Source: Apiotrichum sp. Y4204
Lineage: Eukaryota; Basidiomycota; Tremellomycetes; Trichosporonales; Trichosporonaceae
Assembly (NCBI GenBank): GCA_025531455.1
Contig: JAMYHL010000021.1
Location: forward strand, 434,001 to 498,000
Direction of reading: 5' to 3'
DNA length: 64,000 nucleotides
Shown: in pieces, positions 48,416-59,509 of the stretch
Numbering within the stretch: position 1 is the stretch's first letter
Layout of the letters: each line of letters starts with the position of its first letter
The notes under the pieces: model-generated
The model's input: only the letters and a program-made list of their open reading frames with translations
What the model was told of the DNA's origin: nothing
Databases searched by the model: none
Position numbers and translations under genes: made by a program

Positions 48416-51400
48416 GGGCTCAACAGGTTCAGGGCCATCTTGTCCAAGGGCGGGATGATACGTACATCCAGAAATGTTAATCAAGGGTTCACGCTAACAC
48501 GGCAACTACTGCGATAGCTTGCGCCGAAGTCACAGATCGGGATTATCCTGAGGCCTGGGATCCCGGGATCCTGTGCGGATGCGCAGAAGTAGGATGGGTG
48601 GCGTACGTGTCAATCAGGTGCAGCATGAGCCAGAGGGAACCGATGTAAGTAGAATTGGGTGAATGACAATGGTGAGTAACGGTCGTCGACACCGTCTCTT
48701 TCGGGTCGTGGTGGCGGCATGGCAGGCACTAGGGCGAGGATGTAATCCTGTTTGACTAAGGTCCTCGAGGCCCGAGGGCCGAGGGCCGAGCGGTCCAGGG
48801 GCCCAGTACACAATGGGCATTCCACCACGGCGATATCTGATCTAGATGATGGCGGCGTGGGCTTGTTTGAGTGAGTCAGGGCATGCCTGGACGGAAGTGA
48901 TGAGTTAGTTTAACGATCCGAACTTGTGGATGACCGCATTTAGAGCCACGGCGGCAAGAGAATGGGGGCCACCTACAAGCCCCAGGGTCGTGAGGGTGGT
49001 TGTGCCCGGCCCGTTCCTCCTCGGGGCCGCACACCCAAAACAAAAAGTCTCGAGTCACGGAATAAAGGTGGAAACCAAGAGGCACACGGGGAGGAGCACG
49101 ACGGCACGCGGCACGACGGCAACAGTGCGACAGCGAGGGAGAGTATATGATGCTGTCACCACTCTAATCTCCCTGTCCCTTCGCACGATCAGGGGGGTAC
49201 AGAAGGGGGGGGGGGCTCTCGAGGGGACCAGAGAGAGGGACTCCATCGGTTCCTGGAAAGGGCCGACCGTGTCGAGCATGGCGCCGCCACCGTATAGTTT
49301 ATGCTGGCGTTGCCCGTTGTGTTGATTCAAGATTGGCTTTGCCTCGGTTCATCCTGTCATCACAATCCCAGGACGGCTCGACGGCCAGCCCGATGCAATG
49401 GCCATACGTGGGCCATAACACAAACAAGCCATGCCGCAATCACGAACCCTGTGTTCTGTCCCTCTGCGCTGGCCATCTGCGACCTACCGCTTCCTGTTTC
49501 CTTGCTCTAAGGGACCCGCGGCGGCGGGGGGCGGTTGGGGCAGGAAATGACCACATCGTTCAAAATACGCCGGCACGCACCACGGAGAGCTAAGGGAATA
49601 GGGCCAGTGTTGGGTTCATTGATTCTGACGTTGACGCCTGATTGATAGTTGAGGTACCAAGCATGAGACGAAACATGCCAGCACAGCGCGCACCCCGGGG
49701 TGTACGAGAATGTCGAGGCTTCTGGGCTTCCGGCCCCTGTCTACTCTCTCCTGGTCTTTGGGCTCCTTACGCTCCTACACTCCTACGCTCCCTACGATCC
49801 GCGTGCTGCAACCGCCTCCAGATTCTAGGCAACAAGGGATCGGAAAACAAGAACAGGCTCGAGATCAAGACACAAGAGACAAGAGGGGCCGAGGGGCAAT
49901 GTGCCCTCGGATGGAGAACAGGGTTGAGGGGCTGTGGTACCGCACACCCACGTACCTGCATGTATGTATGTATAGATTCCGTACAGTCGGAGTAGCGAGG
50001 AGCGAGGCGGCGCAGCGGATCGGGATCGGGGTGGGGTTTAGGACTCTTCTGTCTCCGCTCGCTGATAAGCTGCGATGCTGTAATCGGTTTGAGATGCGAC
50101 GGAACGTGCAAATATGGTGTCCGCGGGAAGTGGGGTGGAGGACAGTTGTGCGGAAGGGGGAGATTGTGTGGCTATGCAGCCATGGTGCATGGAGATCGAT
50201 AATGTCATGTCATGTCATGAGGAGCGCAAAGCAGGGTCCACTGCACAGGGTCTCATATCCACTTTATTGGGTCCTAATCTCTATGCATCTGCTCCCTCCC
50301 TCGATGGCCACCGATGCCGTATCGCGGCTGCGGCTGTGGCTGCGGCTTGCGGCTCCGCTGCGCAGAGAGTACACAGGAAAGAATCAGTGTTGGTTATCGA
50401 TACGTGAGTTTGTCCAGACCCCGACCCCGGGATATCGCCCCGCCTGCCCGCTGCCCGCCCCCGCGCCCGCTTGCTGCCCGCCCTTCCCCCCCGAGGTCCA
50501 GGATCCAGGAAACGATTGATTGATTACCCGCGCCTCATACACCCCGAGTGTTAAAAGCAAGGAAAAGACAAGAACTACAAAGGTGCTGTACAACCAGTTC
50601 CGGAGGGAGGGGAACAGGATCGCAGGAGCACAGGATCCCATCAGAGAGAGAGAGAGTCACAGGGCACAAGGGATCAGAAGGACCTGCGACTACCGGAGCC
50701 AGACTCTGCAACAGGGCCTGCGCAACGCAATCAAACGCAGTTAACGCAACGCAACGGACCACCCACGGCAACGCAACCAAACCCGCAAACGTAGTGCCCA
50801 TGGCGTTGCAGTAGCGCAGAAGCGCAGTAGCGCAATACGCCTGCATGCCGCGGGCTGCGTACGTTTAATGTGTGTCGTATTTTATCCATTTTATCTAATT
50901 TTATTTTACCTTTGGGCATTTTTTTTTCTGCGTGTTTGCTGGACCGCGCGGCCCCTGATGGCGGGGAGCCGACGCCGGATGTCGCATGACATGAACAAGC
51001 TAAAATGATCAATCTCCTGTAGCTCCTGTGTTCCTCGAGAGCCGAAGCCCGTAAGCACGCGCGGAGAGGGAGAGGGAGAGAGAGGAGAGAGCAAAAGAGA
51101 GGGTTAAGATCCTGAGATTGCCACTCAAAGCCCAGATAGTCCAAGATCAGAGTGAGATCAGGATCAGGAGAGAGATCAATGGAGCGAGCGGCGAGCGAGA
51201 CTCGGAGACACACACACAGGGCAGATTGACCTGCAGGTCGTCGTCGCGTAACTAGCTTTGTTGCCACAATCGGTCAAGAACCGTGTGTGCGAATGGGATA
51301 GGATTAGCATAGACCGGGACGAGGACGAGACGAGAGGGTGATCGTGATGAAAGGAGCGCGCGCAACCAAAGCAAAACGCAAAACGCATATGCATAGGATG

Positions 51401-51505
51401 GCGGAGAAAGTGTGATGGTGGCAGGAACAGCGTACGACATGTAGTGTACAGCATGGGGTTAGAAGAGTGGGTAGAGTGGGTATGGAGGCTGTTCTGTGTG
51501 TTGCA

Positions 51506-51526
51506 GGAGAGAGAGAGAGAGAGAGC
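51506..51526 (+). repeat. GA dinucleotide microsatellite
   Basis: A perfect GA run sits just upstream of the C/T-rich leader of the cyclin gene. A CTC/TCC triplet run follows at 51583-51605. Confidence 0.85.
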
Positions 51527-53592
51527 ATCAGGAGGAGGATCAAGAGACTTTACACCAGCTGTAGTAATAACTTTGTGCTCTGCTCCTCCTCCTCCTCCTC
51601 CTCTGCCGTCCTCGCCGTCGTCTTGTGCTTCTCTCCGCTTGGTGCTTCCTGATCAAGATCAAGCTTTCACCTCACGACTGCACACAACACACACATCCTC
51701 ATCCTCCTCATCATCTACAACTGCACGACCGCACTCCCGCCCCCCTCCATTCTTGTCTCCTCCCTCATCTCCTCCACTTCCTCCAACTCTCCCCCTCGTC
51801 ACCTCATCTCTGTCCCGCAGCTACGTATCAACGACGACGAGCTTTCCAGTGACGACGAAACGTTCTGCGCTCATTCCTGCTTGATTCTCCTCACACGGAC
51901 ACGCACTCCAACGCACCAGACCCTCTCGCTGCCTACGATCACGACGCACACACCGCCTCCCTCATCTCCCACCCCCTCGACCATTCCGCATACCACAGCC
52001 CCGACCCTGCTTCGCACCGCGTCACTCTGTCTCCTTCCCACTCATCGACCACACACATCCGACAGTGAATCCCTCTCGCAGCTCGGTCAAGCTGCTCCTT
52101 GTTGTTCGCTTCGCCCTGCCGGTCCGTGTGTTTCGGTGTCACCGCCGCCTCGTGCTTCCTCCCTAAGACCGCTCGGACGCCCGACGACGCCACTGAAAGC
52201 CGCTCTTACATCTACCCTTCCTCCTCTTAACCGACTTACGCGCGACTCTTTCGAGTGACCTAGACGGAGGCGTTCAGATCTCGTGAACATTGTGCAAGAC
52301 AAAAAGCAAAGCGTCTGCGACGACGACCCTGCAACTCCGCGGCGTACAAACAAACGCCCCCTCTCCACACATCACACATATCACGCTGGGACACAGGCGT
52401 GCACACAGACCGCACGAGCCCGTACCACACACGCACACACACTCTCCGCGTGTTCCGCTCATCCCCTCGCATTGCCTTGCTCGCCTCGTTGACGACGTAC
52501 TGTAAGTAGTCTCCGCTCCCTTGCCACTGCCTGTCATCCCTGCATCCTTGTATCCGAGACGTTGTCTTTTGCATTAGGTCGCAGCTTGTCGTTATGGGTG
52601 CGCCTCTACACGCAACCTTGTACGAATCTGGAGGCAACCTCTGATCTCAACTTCTTGCACCGCGCGCCCTCCACCCTTGTTCCCCCACCCACATTTGACC
52701 TCAATATATCTCATTCCCCCATCCCTATCATATCTCGGATCGCTGTACCACCACCGCCGCCTCTTTCTCACCTGAGATACCCTTCGGGAACTCGGCTGTT
52801 GCTTTGTCTACCCAGATCGACACACCATCTTGGCAAGCACTACCCATTCTTGGCCGAGGTGGCGGTGTGGGGCGTGCGTGCGGTGCCAAGGGATCCTTCT
52901 CATCATTCCAACACATTAAACACGCAGCAGCGAACCCCCTCTCCTAATCCCCGCCCGGTCTCGCGATGGCAATCCCTGTTCTTGAGGTGTTATTCCGCCC
53001 ATGCTCACATTTAGATCAGCTCTCGTTCCACCGTTGTTAACCGCTGCCGCGCGTCCCGGTAATCCATCCGACATATCCACACGGACCGAGTAAACGACCA
53101 GCCCGCCGCGCCTCGTCGTCCCTTGCTCCTCCAACCCTTCTTTCCTTACCCTGTGCCGACCTCCGCGCCCCACGCCCACCGCCCCGCCCCCGCGCCCCCC
53201 TTCCCTCCCCCCCTCTCGGCCCCCTCTTGGCCTCCTGGAGCGCCTCCGTATCGGCCTCTTCTGCCTCAACTTTCGGCTTCTGCGAGGCTGATCTTCTTCC
53301 AATCAGTGGTGTGTCTTGATGATCACCAGCGCTGGCGGCGGTCAACATTAGACAAGAAGCTGTCTCCGTTTGCCACATCGACGCAAACCACTGGATAATT
53401 CTCTCATTCTGCGCATTGTCTTCTTTCGCCCTCCTTGCTCTCGTCTAACGACACGACGACTCTAGAGACGCACATACTCACACGACTTGCTCGCTGTCAC
53501 ACGCTTTGTCAACGACTGACTTTCGGGGCTTGAAGCCGACATATATCATCCCCCCAACTTCTTCCTCACCTCCTCTCTCATCATTACTCTAG

Positions 53593-55747
53593 GTCTGTGG
53601 CGACTCCGTCGACCGCAGATCGCCCGCACGTCGTCTTGCAGTACCAACAGCAGCCCCGCTGGGGCGACCGCGAAGGCTTGGGGGCTCAACAACAACCAGC
53701 AAGCGGAGCCCCCACCGGCTTCGCTTACCGCCAAGCACTTCGCTCGTCGCTGTCTCTCTCATCGCCTGGCTCATCGCCCAGCTCTATCAACCGCACATCC
53801 CCCATGGTTTGGACAAATCCCACTGCCAAACCTTTCGTTCCCGCCGTTCCTTATCCCGCTGAACCCCAAACCCCACCACCAACCATCTTCTACAACCCCG
53901 CGGCCATGCTCGATCCTTATGCTGGCTCTGGGTGGCCAACAGGCGCACCAGAGTTTGATCCCTATTCTGGGGAAGCAATGGCGGAGGACCCATTACTTGT
54001 TAAAGCAATGGCACCGCTGTCTATTCAGTGCAGCGCAAAGCCGCCTTCCCCGCCACCGTCCAAACGGATCGACATGCGTCTTGCTCAGCCCGGCACCGAT
54101 GAATCAAAGCCTGGCTACATGACACCATTATCATCATACACCGGTAAGTCTGACGCAGCTTGCCTTACAAGCGCCATGCTCACATTGCTAGCCCAGACAT
54201 TCTGGTACTTTTGGCACGCGGACATGTTTGCCCCGGTCTCGCCAAGCGTTTCGGCTCGGAGACCAAGCGAAGACTTGCGATCTTCGACATCGGTTCCATT
54301 CGACAGCGAAGGGCATCATCGTCACCTCCTCTACGGAAGCGTTCACCCGAAGCAGGTCCTTCCCGACCCATCCTTCTCGCAGTTTGTCATCTCGATTCTT
54401 CACAGCACACAGGTGTCGTTCAGCGTCACGATCCTTGCGTTAATGTACACGTACAAGTACAAGAAGATCATGGCGCTCAAACAACGTCCGCCATACAAGA
54501 GCCAAGTCACAGACGCCCAGGCCTTTGTCACGGCGGTCATGCTTGCCAACAAGTACCTTGACGACAACACGTACACAAACTCTACATGGGCCGCCTTCCT
54601 GAAAATTTCTGTCAAGGAAGTGAACGACTATGAGCTCGAGTGGTTGGACGCCCTGCACTTCAACCTCAATGTCCGCACAGAAGAGTTCGAGACCTGGCGC
54701 GCTATGCTGGACGCTCACGTACGGACACAACAGCTTTCGGACGGCACCGCCGCAGCTACGCTTGCCATGTCGCCTTCTGGTCGCGCCCGCTCTGCCTCCC
54801 CTCCTCTGGCCTTCAACTTCCACGCTTCGCAGGGGATCGCTCCCACGACCGACCAAAACGCCCTGCGCAAGCGCACAGCAGGCGACGCGTTTGCCACCGA
54901 CGCCGTGCACAGCGCTGGCATGTATGAGGCTGCGCGCCTTGGCGCTCGCAAGTCGTCGTTCGTGTCGATGGGTCCGATCACCCTTCCTCCCCCCAACACC
55001 GCCATTCCAACTCCCGCCCCAACCACTTTCACCACCCCCAGCGCTACGCTCGGCCGCTCATCTTCCCTTAACCGCCAGATCGCCCGTCTTCCCCTCGGTG
55101 CCCGTCGCGAGTCCTCTGGTCAGGAGCAGATGGGTAACGGGGTTGTCGACCTTCGGCATGCGGCGACTGTCAATGCCGCTCAGAACTGGCAGTACCCGGC
55201 CGCCGGCGCGATCCCCATGCCTCAGCCTCGCCTCTACTTCCTGCAGGCAGCGGCGACTCCCATGTCTGGTCAGGACGGTCGGTTCCACAAGGGCATCCCT
55301 CACTACTTTGATCCCACCTATGCCGCTTTCGATTACCCCATGGTTCCGGCTCAGCCTCAACAGGATATGATGGACATTGACATGGCCCAAGTGGATCTTG
55401 CCTCTCCCAGCGATACCATGCATCTCGGCGTCCCCATGGTCATGCCCCAGCCCCAACCCACTGGTCACCCTCCTGCGATCCCTCTGCACGCCTTCCCCGA
55501 CCCCCAGCCGGCTCCATTCGCCAATGCTGGACCACCTGGTTACGCGTACGGTGCTGCAGGATGGGCACGACCCACCATGCAGCCATTGCCGCAGCCCCAA
55601 TCACAGTGGCAACAGCAACAGCGGGCGTGGAAGCCCGGACACATGTCTCGCTGGAGTGCGTCGTCTGACGAGGGCTTCATGTTCAACCTTCCCCGTGCTC
55701 CTGTATGCCACACCGAGTGGCCTACACCAGTACAGGTTCGCTTCTAA
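53593..55747 (+). CDS. CLG1: CLG1-type Pho85 cyclin (Pho80-like cyclin box)
   Basis: Cyclins of this type partner Pho85-family kinases. The cyclin box runs about 54360-54720: FSQFVISILHSTQVSFSVTI, LALMYTYKYKK, AQAFVTAVMLANKYLDDNTY, TNSTWAAFLKISVKEVNDYE and LEWLDALHFNLNV. This is the Clg1/Pcl pattern. Flanking regions are Pro/Ser/Gln-rich and probably disordered, with many Met-Pro-Gln segments in the C-terminal half. One intron (54144-54191, 48 bases) joins YTG to AQTFWYFWHADMF. The first coding exon is uncertain: the open frame begins after an acceptor-like CTCTAG at 53592, but its first usable ATG is 53804 (MVWTNP). The residues between (VATPSTADRPHVVLQYQQQ) look coding, so an upstream ATG-bearing exon probably lies in the long leader. 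The stop is at 55745-55747. Confidence 0.85.
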
Positions 55748-58615
55748 ACCAAACGATACATCCTCCCCAAAGTCTCCGCTGGCGGTGGCGTCGCAACACT
55801 CGCATTCAACAGTCACGCGTTATGTCCCATTTGATCGGTAGTACCAAGTTCCCTACAATATTGTTCAGCAGCAAGGTCAGCTGCTGAGCCTCCAGGCCGT
55901 GCCACCCGAGTCTCTCATCGCTTCCCTCACACTTTCCATCTACAATTTGAGTCATCGTGACACACTCATCATCGTAATTCAAGTCATTGTTTGCATCATT
56001 CATTCCACGCGGCGAGGGTATGACGGCCACGGCCTACTGTAGCTATAGAGGTAGATTACGGTGTACAAATTTATGCAATGGTATTCAAACGCGGACGAAG
56101 CATAGTGGGCGAAGCACTGTGGAACCGACGTGCCGCGCAGCGCTTGCGTGTTCCTTTGGAACCATGTGCGGTGACATGGTGACGACGATGCGCCACATGA
56201 TCTGTTCATTGCACTCAGCACTCTAGATTTTTAGGACGACGACCAGCCCGATGTGGTGGTTCCTGTGTGCTGTGTGTGCTGCTGAGAGTTTTGTGCTGTG
56301 CGCGCGCTGTGCTGCGTGCTGCGTGGCTAACAGAAGGCGCGAGATCGGCGGGAGGATCCCAAAGGGGGGCATGGATGGATCCGCGGGGATCTGCCTCTGC
56401 GCCTCACCTCTCACCGCTCGCAGGGATCACGGTTTGATAGTTCGATCGTCGCTCTCGGCACGGCATGACGCACCGTGCCTGGCGCGGCCTTTCGACGGTC
56501 GGAAATCAGGGGCAGAACACAAAATAGAAACATCTTGAAAAAGTAGAGAAAATAATTATATATGTCAGAAAAAGGCAAAATGATGATGCCAGATGGAACA
56601 CACACTCTCGGCGTACCTCGGTAACGCTCCGCTGCGTCACGCTCCGAGATGCACGACAAGAGGAGATATGAGATACGCGCAAGCAGTGATCACGAGCTCC
56701 CACTCTCACGATCTCACGAGCTCACGAACCTGCGGAGCCCGCCGTCCAGTGCAAAGCAAGCCACCGGCCCTGGATCAGCGCAAGATGTAACACGACGATC
56801 TCGTCGCTAGCGTCGTGAGCGAGCGTCGCTCGGGCCCCGTCCCCTTCCCCGTCTCCGTGCCTTCTCCAGGCCAAATAATCTCGTATAGCTCGTATATCGT
56901 ACTGTGTACATGTACTGTACGTGCCTTCGACGGCGCCAGCGCAGTACGCACAGTGCCAGTGCACTTTTAGTGTACAGCCATCGTGCACCGGCGGGGGCTA
57001 TCCCGAAACTTTGGTACTGCTATACGCCGAGCACGATACAGTTTGCGGACGGCCAAAATTGGGTTCCTGTGCGGGCTCCTGGAGAGTCTGGCCCGGCGCG
57101 GTGTCACCGAAACTCACGCCAGACCCGACATTAAAGCGGGAGTGACAGGGCCGAGGGGGTGCTGCCATCGCGATGACTTCAAGATCCCAACAAGTGGGGT
57201 CCGGGGTCTAGGGGCCGCGATCCATTCGGAGAGGGTCATGCCTTGTGTCTCCGGCATCGTGTCCTGTATCCTGCGTGTATCACGTATCACGGGTCAACGG
57301 GCCAGGCCTGTTGGCCGTGTCTGTCCCTCACCTCATCCCGGCCCCCGGCCCCTCGATCTCCGCATGCTCCGCACATGGCCCCGTACTGTACACATAGCAC
57401 ATAGTACACGTCCTTAGATGCACTACGCGGCCGGGATACATTCCCCCAGCAGCCAGCGGCAAACATGCTACATGCCACATACGTAGATGTTCCTGGACTC
57501 GCCATGTTCGGCTCCAGCTGGTCCCACAGCTTGTTATAGTTACGTTGGCACGAACAGAGTAGAGCAAACCATGTTATGTGTCCAGCGGAGTCAAGATTGG
57601 CTCCGATATCAGAAGGTTGCGGTATCATTGCGACCGAGGCCCCCGAGGCCGGGAGTGACAGGGCAAGTTATAAGCCCATTCGTGCATGCGGTGCCCTCCT
57701 TCGGAGACCGAGGGCGACACCCGGCGGGCCTGGCAGTGCGGGTGCGGGTGCCTCTACTGCGCCGGGCCGGGAGCGTGCTGCGGCCTGCATGCTGCGGTCT
57801 GCTTGGGGCGGAGTGCTGCGGCGGGCCGCCGGGGCCCTTGTCCGGTCGCCGGCGGCCCGTTCCCTTATCTACATTGCCCTGCCGGCATGCCAGCATTTCG
57901 CAGGGTGGACTGTAGTCCGCACAGCTGTCCGCAGAAGTAGTAGTGTAATGGTAATCGCGATCGCCGGCATACGTATAGTCGGACACGTTGTGCTAAATGT
58001 TTCTCGATTCCGCGATTCTCGTGCCCATATTCGTGGCGCCCGATTGGTGTCTAACACTACACACTAAGTGCTGGTGGCAATACAGTAGGGCCATAGGAAC
58101 GCAATTGAGCTTGCAGAAGGTGATCCCGACATTCAGTCGCCGTTTGATGTCTTGCACGCTAGATGTCGAGTGTCGAAAGTGGCCGATCGAGCATTCAGTC
58201 GAAATCTCCGTGAGGCATTGCTAGCGTATGTCGCCATTAGGGAGAATGGGATGGCTGATCGGAAGAGTGGGGCTCGCGGGAATGACTTCGAGACTAGCAG
58301 TAGAATGGGGTGCCTTCTCAATCGAGTGACCGATCGTGTGAAGCATACCATTGAATCTTTACACGGACAGCTTGATGGTCACAGGCTCCGTTTAGTCTGA
58401 ATCAATAGTTACATAGCGTCCCGGCCTGAAATGTCAGATGATTCGAGACAAAAACGACTGAACGCAAACGACCACCGTAGACCACGACTAACGAAAGTAC
58501 TGAGTGCACCGTACGACATGACACAATTGACATTGCGGCTATTTGGAAACATTGACAAAGCAGTTGTCTAGACGGTCTTCTACTGTATGAATGCATTCCC
58601 GCCTTCACAGCCCGC
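55748..58615. other. Gene-poor region downstream of CLG1
   Basis: About 2.9 kb holding the CLG1 3' end and no supportable gene. Open frames overlap in several frames and match nothing I recognise. Two GTACTGTAC palindromes lie at 56912-56920 and 57383-57391. Confidence 0.5.
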
Positions 58616-59509
58616 CTACTTGACACGATGACACCCCGGATTGACCTTGTAGCAACCCTCGCAGGCGTGATATGAGGCGCATATGAGATGACCACACACG
58701 GCGGTGCTCGAAGGGCCATCGCGGCGCGAGAACGTGTGATGAGGGACAAAGCCCGCAGTATCGCTCAGTCTGCCGTCCTGGTTCTCGTCGTCCTCGTGGC
58801 CCGCCATCGCGTACGGTACAGCTCTGCAGAGTGCCTCGCTGTACTCTCTTGTCGCAATGGCGCAGAGCTCGTCGCGCATCCACATCAACCACGTGTTCTC
58901 CTCCTTCTTGATCGGGTCAAACATCGTGTAGTTGTTTCGCAGATCGCCCAGCGCGGCGCGAGTCTCCTGAAAGTTGTGGAGCACCTGGACGCCCTCGTAC
59001 AATTTTGTCGGGAGTGGGACGACCAGCCGCCGGCCCAGTTTCTCCGGGACCACTTTCTTGGTCGCTGTCCAGCATCCTAAATTGATCTCAAAGCACCCGG
59101 CGCACGCATGATACGCAGTACAGGTGATATGTTGACACTGCGGTGCCGGTCCTTCCCGCCGCGTAAAGGAATGTTCGGGGATGTCGTCGATCTGCCACCA
59201 CAGCCGGTTCTCGCTTTCCGCCGTGTCCATCGCGGCATCGAACGCCGCCCCCGCAACGGCGAGGATCTTGCTCCCCCGCCCCGGTTTGGCGCGGGTGTGC
59301 ATGACCCAAATATCGGATTGGCGGTCACGGTTCAACGTCGGTCTGCGGGCCCGTAAAGCGATATCGAGGGCGTACATCTCGTCAAACGAGTGGAAGACGA
59401 ACGGCTTGCGGACTACCAGGGTAGGTAAGATTGGCGGGAGGCCGCAGAGCCCTACGCAGGCTGTTTCGTCGACTTTGGGCTCGGCGGCCGCCGGGGTGAC
59501 AGAGGTCAT
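58616..59509 (-). CDS. Unrecognised intronless protein made of two copies of a Cys/His domain
   Basis: A single 297-codon frame from the ATG at 59509 to the TAG at 58616, with no intron, signal peptide or membrane segment. Residues about 36-146 and 174-293 are two diverged copies of one domain. Shared landmarks in order are: V(F/L)H(S/N)F followed by a Leu/Arg-rich helix (His40 and His178), W(V/L)M 28-29 residues later (Trp68 and Trp207), then H(S/T)F(T/S)RR(E/D)GP after another 45-51 residues (His113 and His258). Next comes a cysteine cluster: C-x-H-x2-C, x2-YHAC-x-GC, then x3-N-x-GC. Five cysteines and two histidines per cluster suggest zinc binding. Between the copies lies a basic stretch (ATKKVVPEKLGRRLVV). 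I know no family with this pattern, and the function is unknown. It is probably cytosolic or nuclear. Its neighbours are gene-poor DNA on both sides. Confidence 0.8.
   Translation of the reverse strand: MTSVTPAAAEPKVDETACVGLCGLPPILPTLVVRKPFVFHSFDEMYALDIALRARRPTLNRDRQSDIWVMHTRAKPGRGSKILAVAGAAFDAAMDTAESENRLWWQIDDIPEHSFTRREGPAPQCQHITCTAYHACAGCFEINLGCWTATKKVVPEKLGRRLVVPLPTKLYEGVQVLHNFQETRAALGDLRNNYTMFDPIKKEENTWLMWMRDELCAIATREYSEALCRAVPYAMAGHEDDENQDGRLSDTAGFVPHHTFSRRDGPSSTAVCGHLICASYHACEGCYKVNPGCHRVK

Larger units (their letters stand above)
38218..53592. other. Large gene-poor region ending in a long pyrimidine-rich leader
   Basis: About 13 kb (38218-51400) contains no gene I can support. I find no conserved domain, no multi-exon chain of GT-AG joins and no reverse transcriptase, integrase or transposase motif in any frame. 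The sequence is not AT-rich. The longest ATG-initiated frame is 49710-50519 (+, 269 codons), with protein-unlike composition. From about 51580 to 53590 the + strand is strongly C/T-rich, with CA and CT runs, and looks like the leader and promoter of the cyclin gene, possibly with its missing first exon. Local features: a pair of GTAC(A/T)GTAC palindromes (38451 and 38478), a 15-base tandem duplication (48386-48415), a poly-G run near 49207 and a GA microsatellite (51506-51526). Confidence 0.5.

Noticed and set aside
38218..51400. Transposon or retroelement remnants
   Set aside because: I looked for reverse transcriptase, integrase and transposase motifs and for long terminal or inverted repeats and saw none; a systematic repeat search was not possible.
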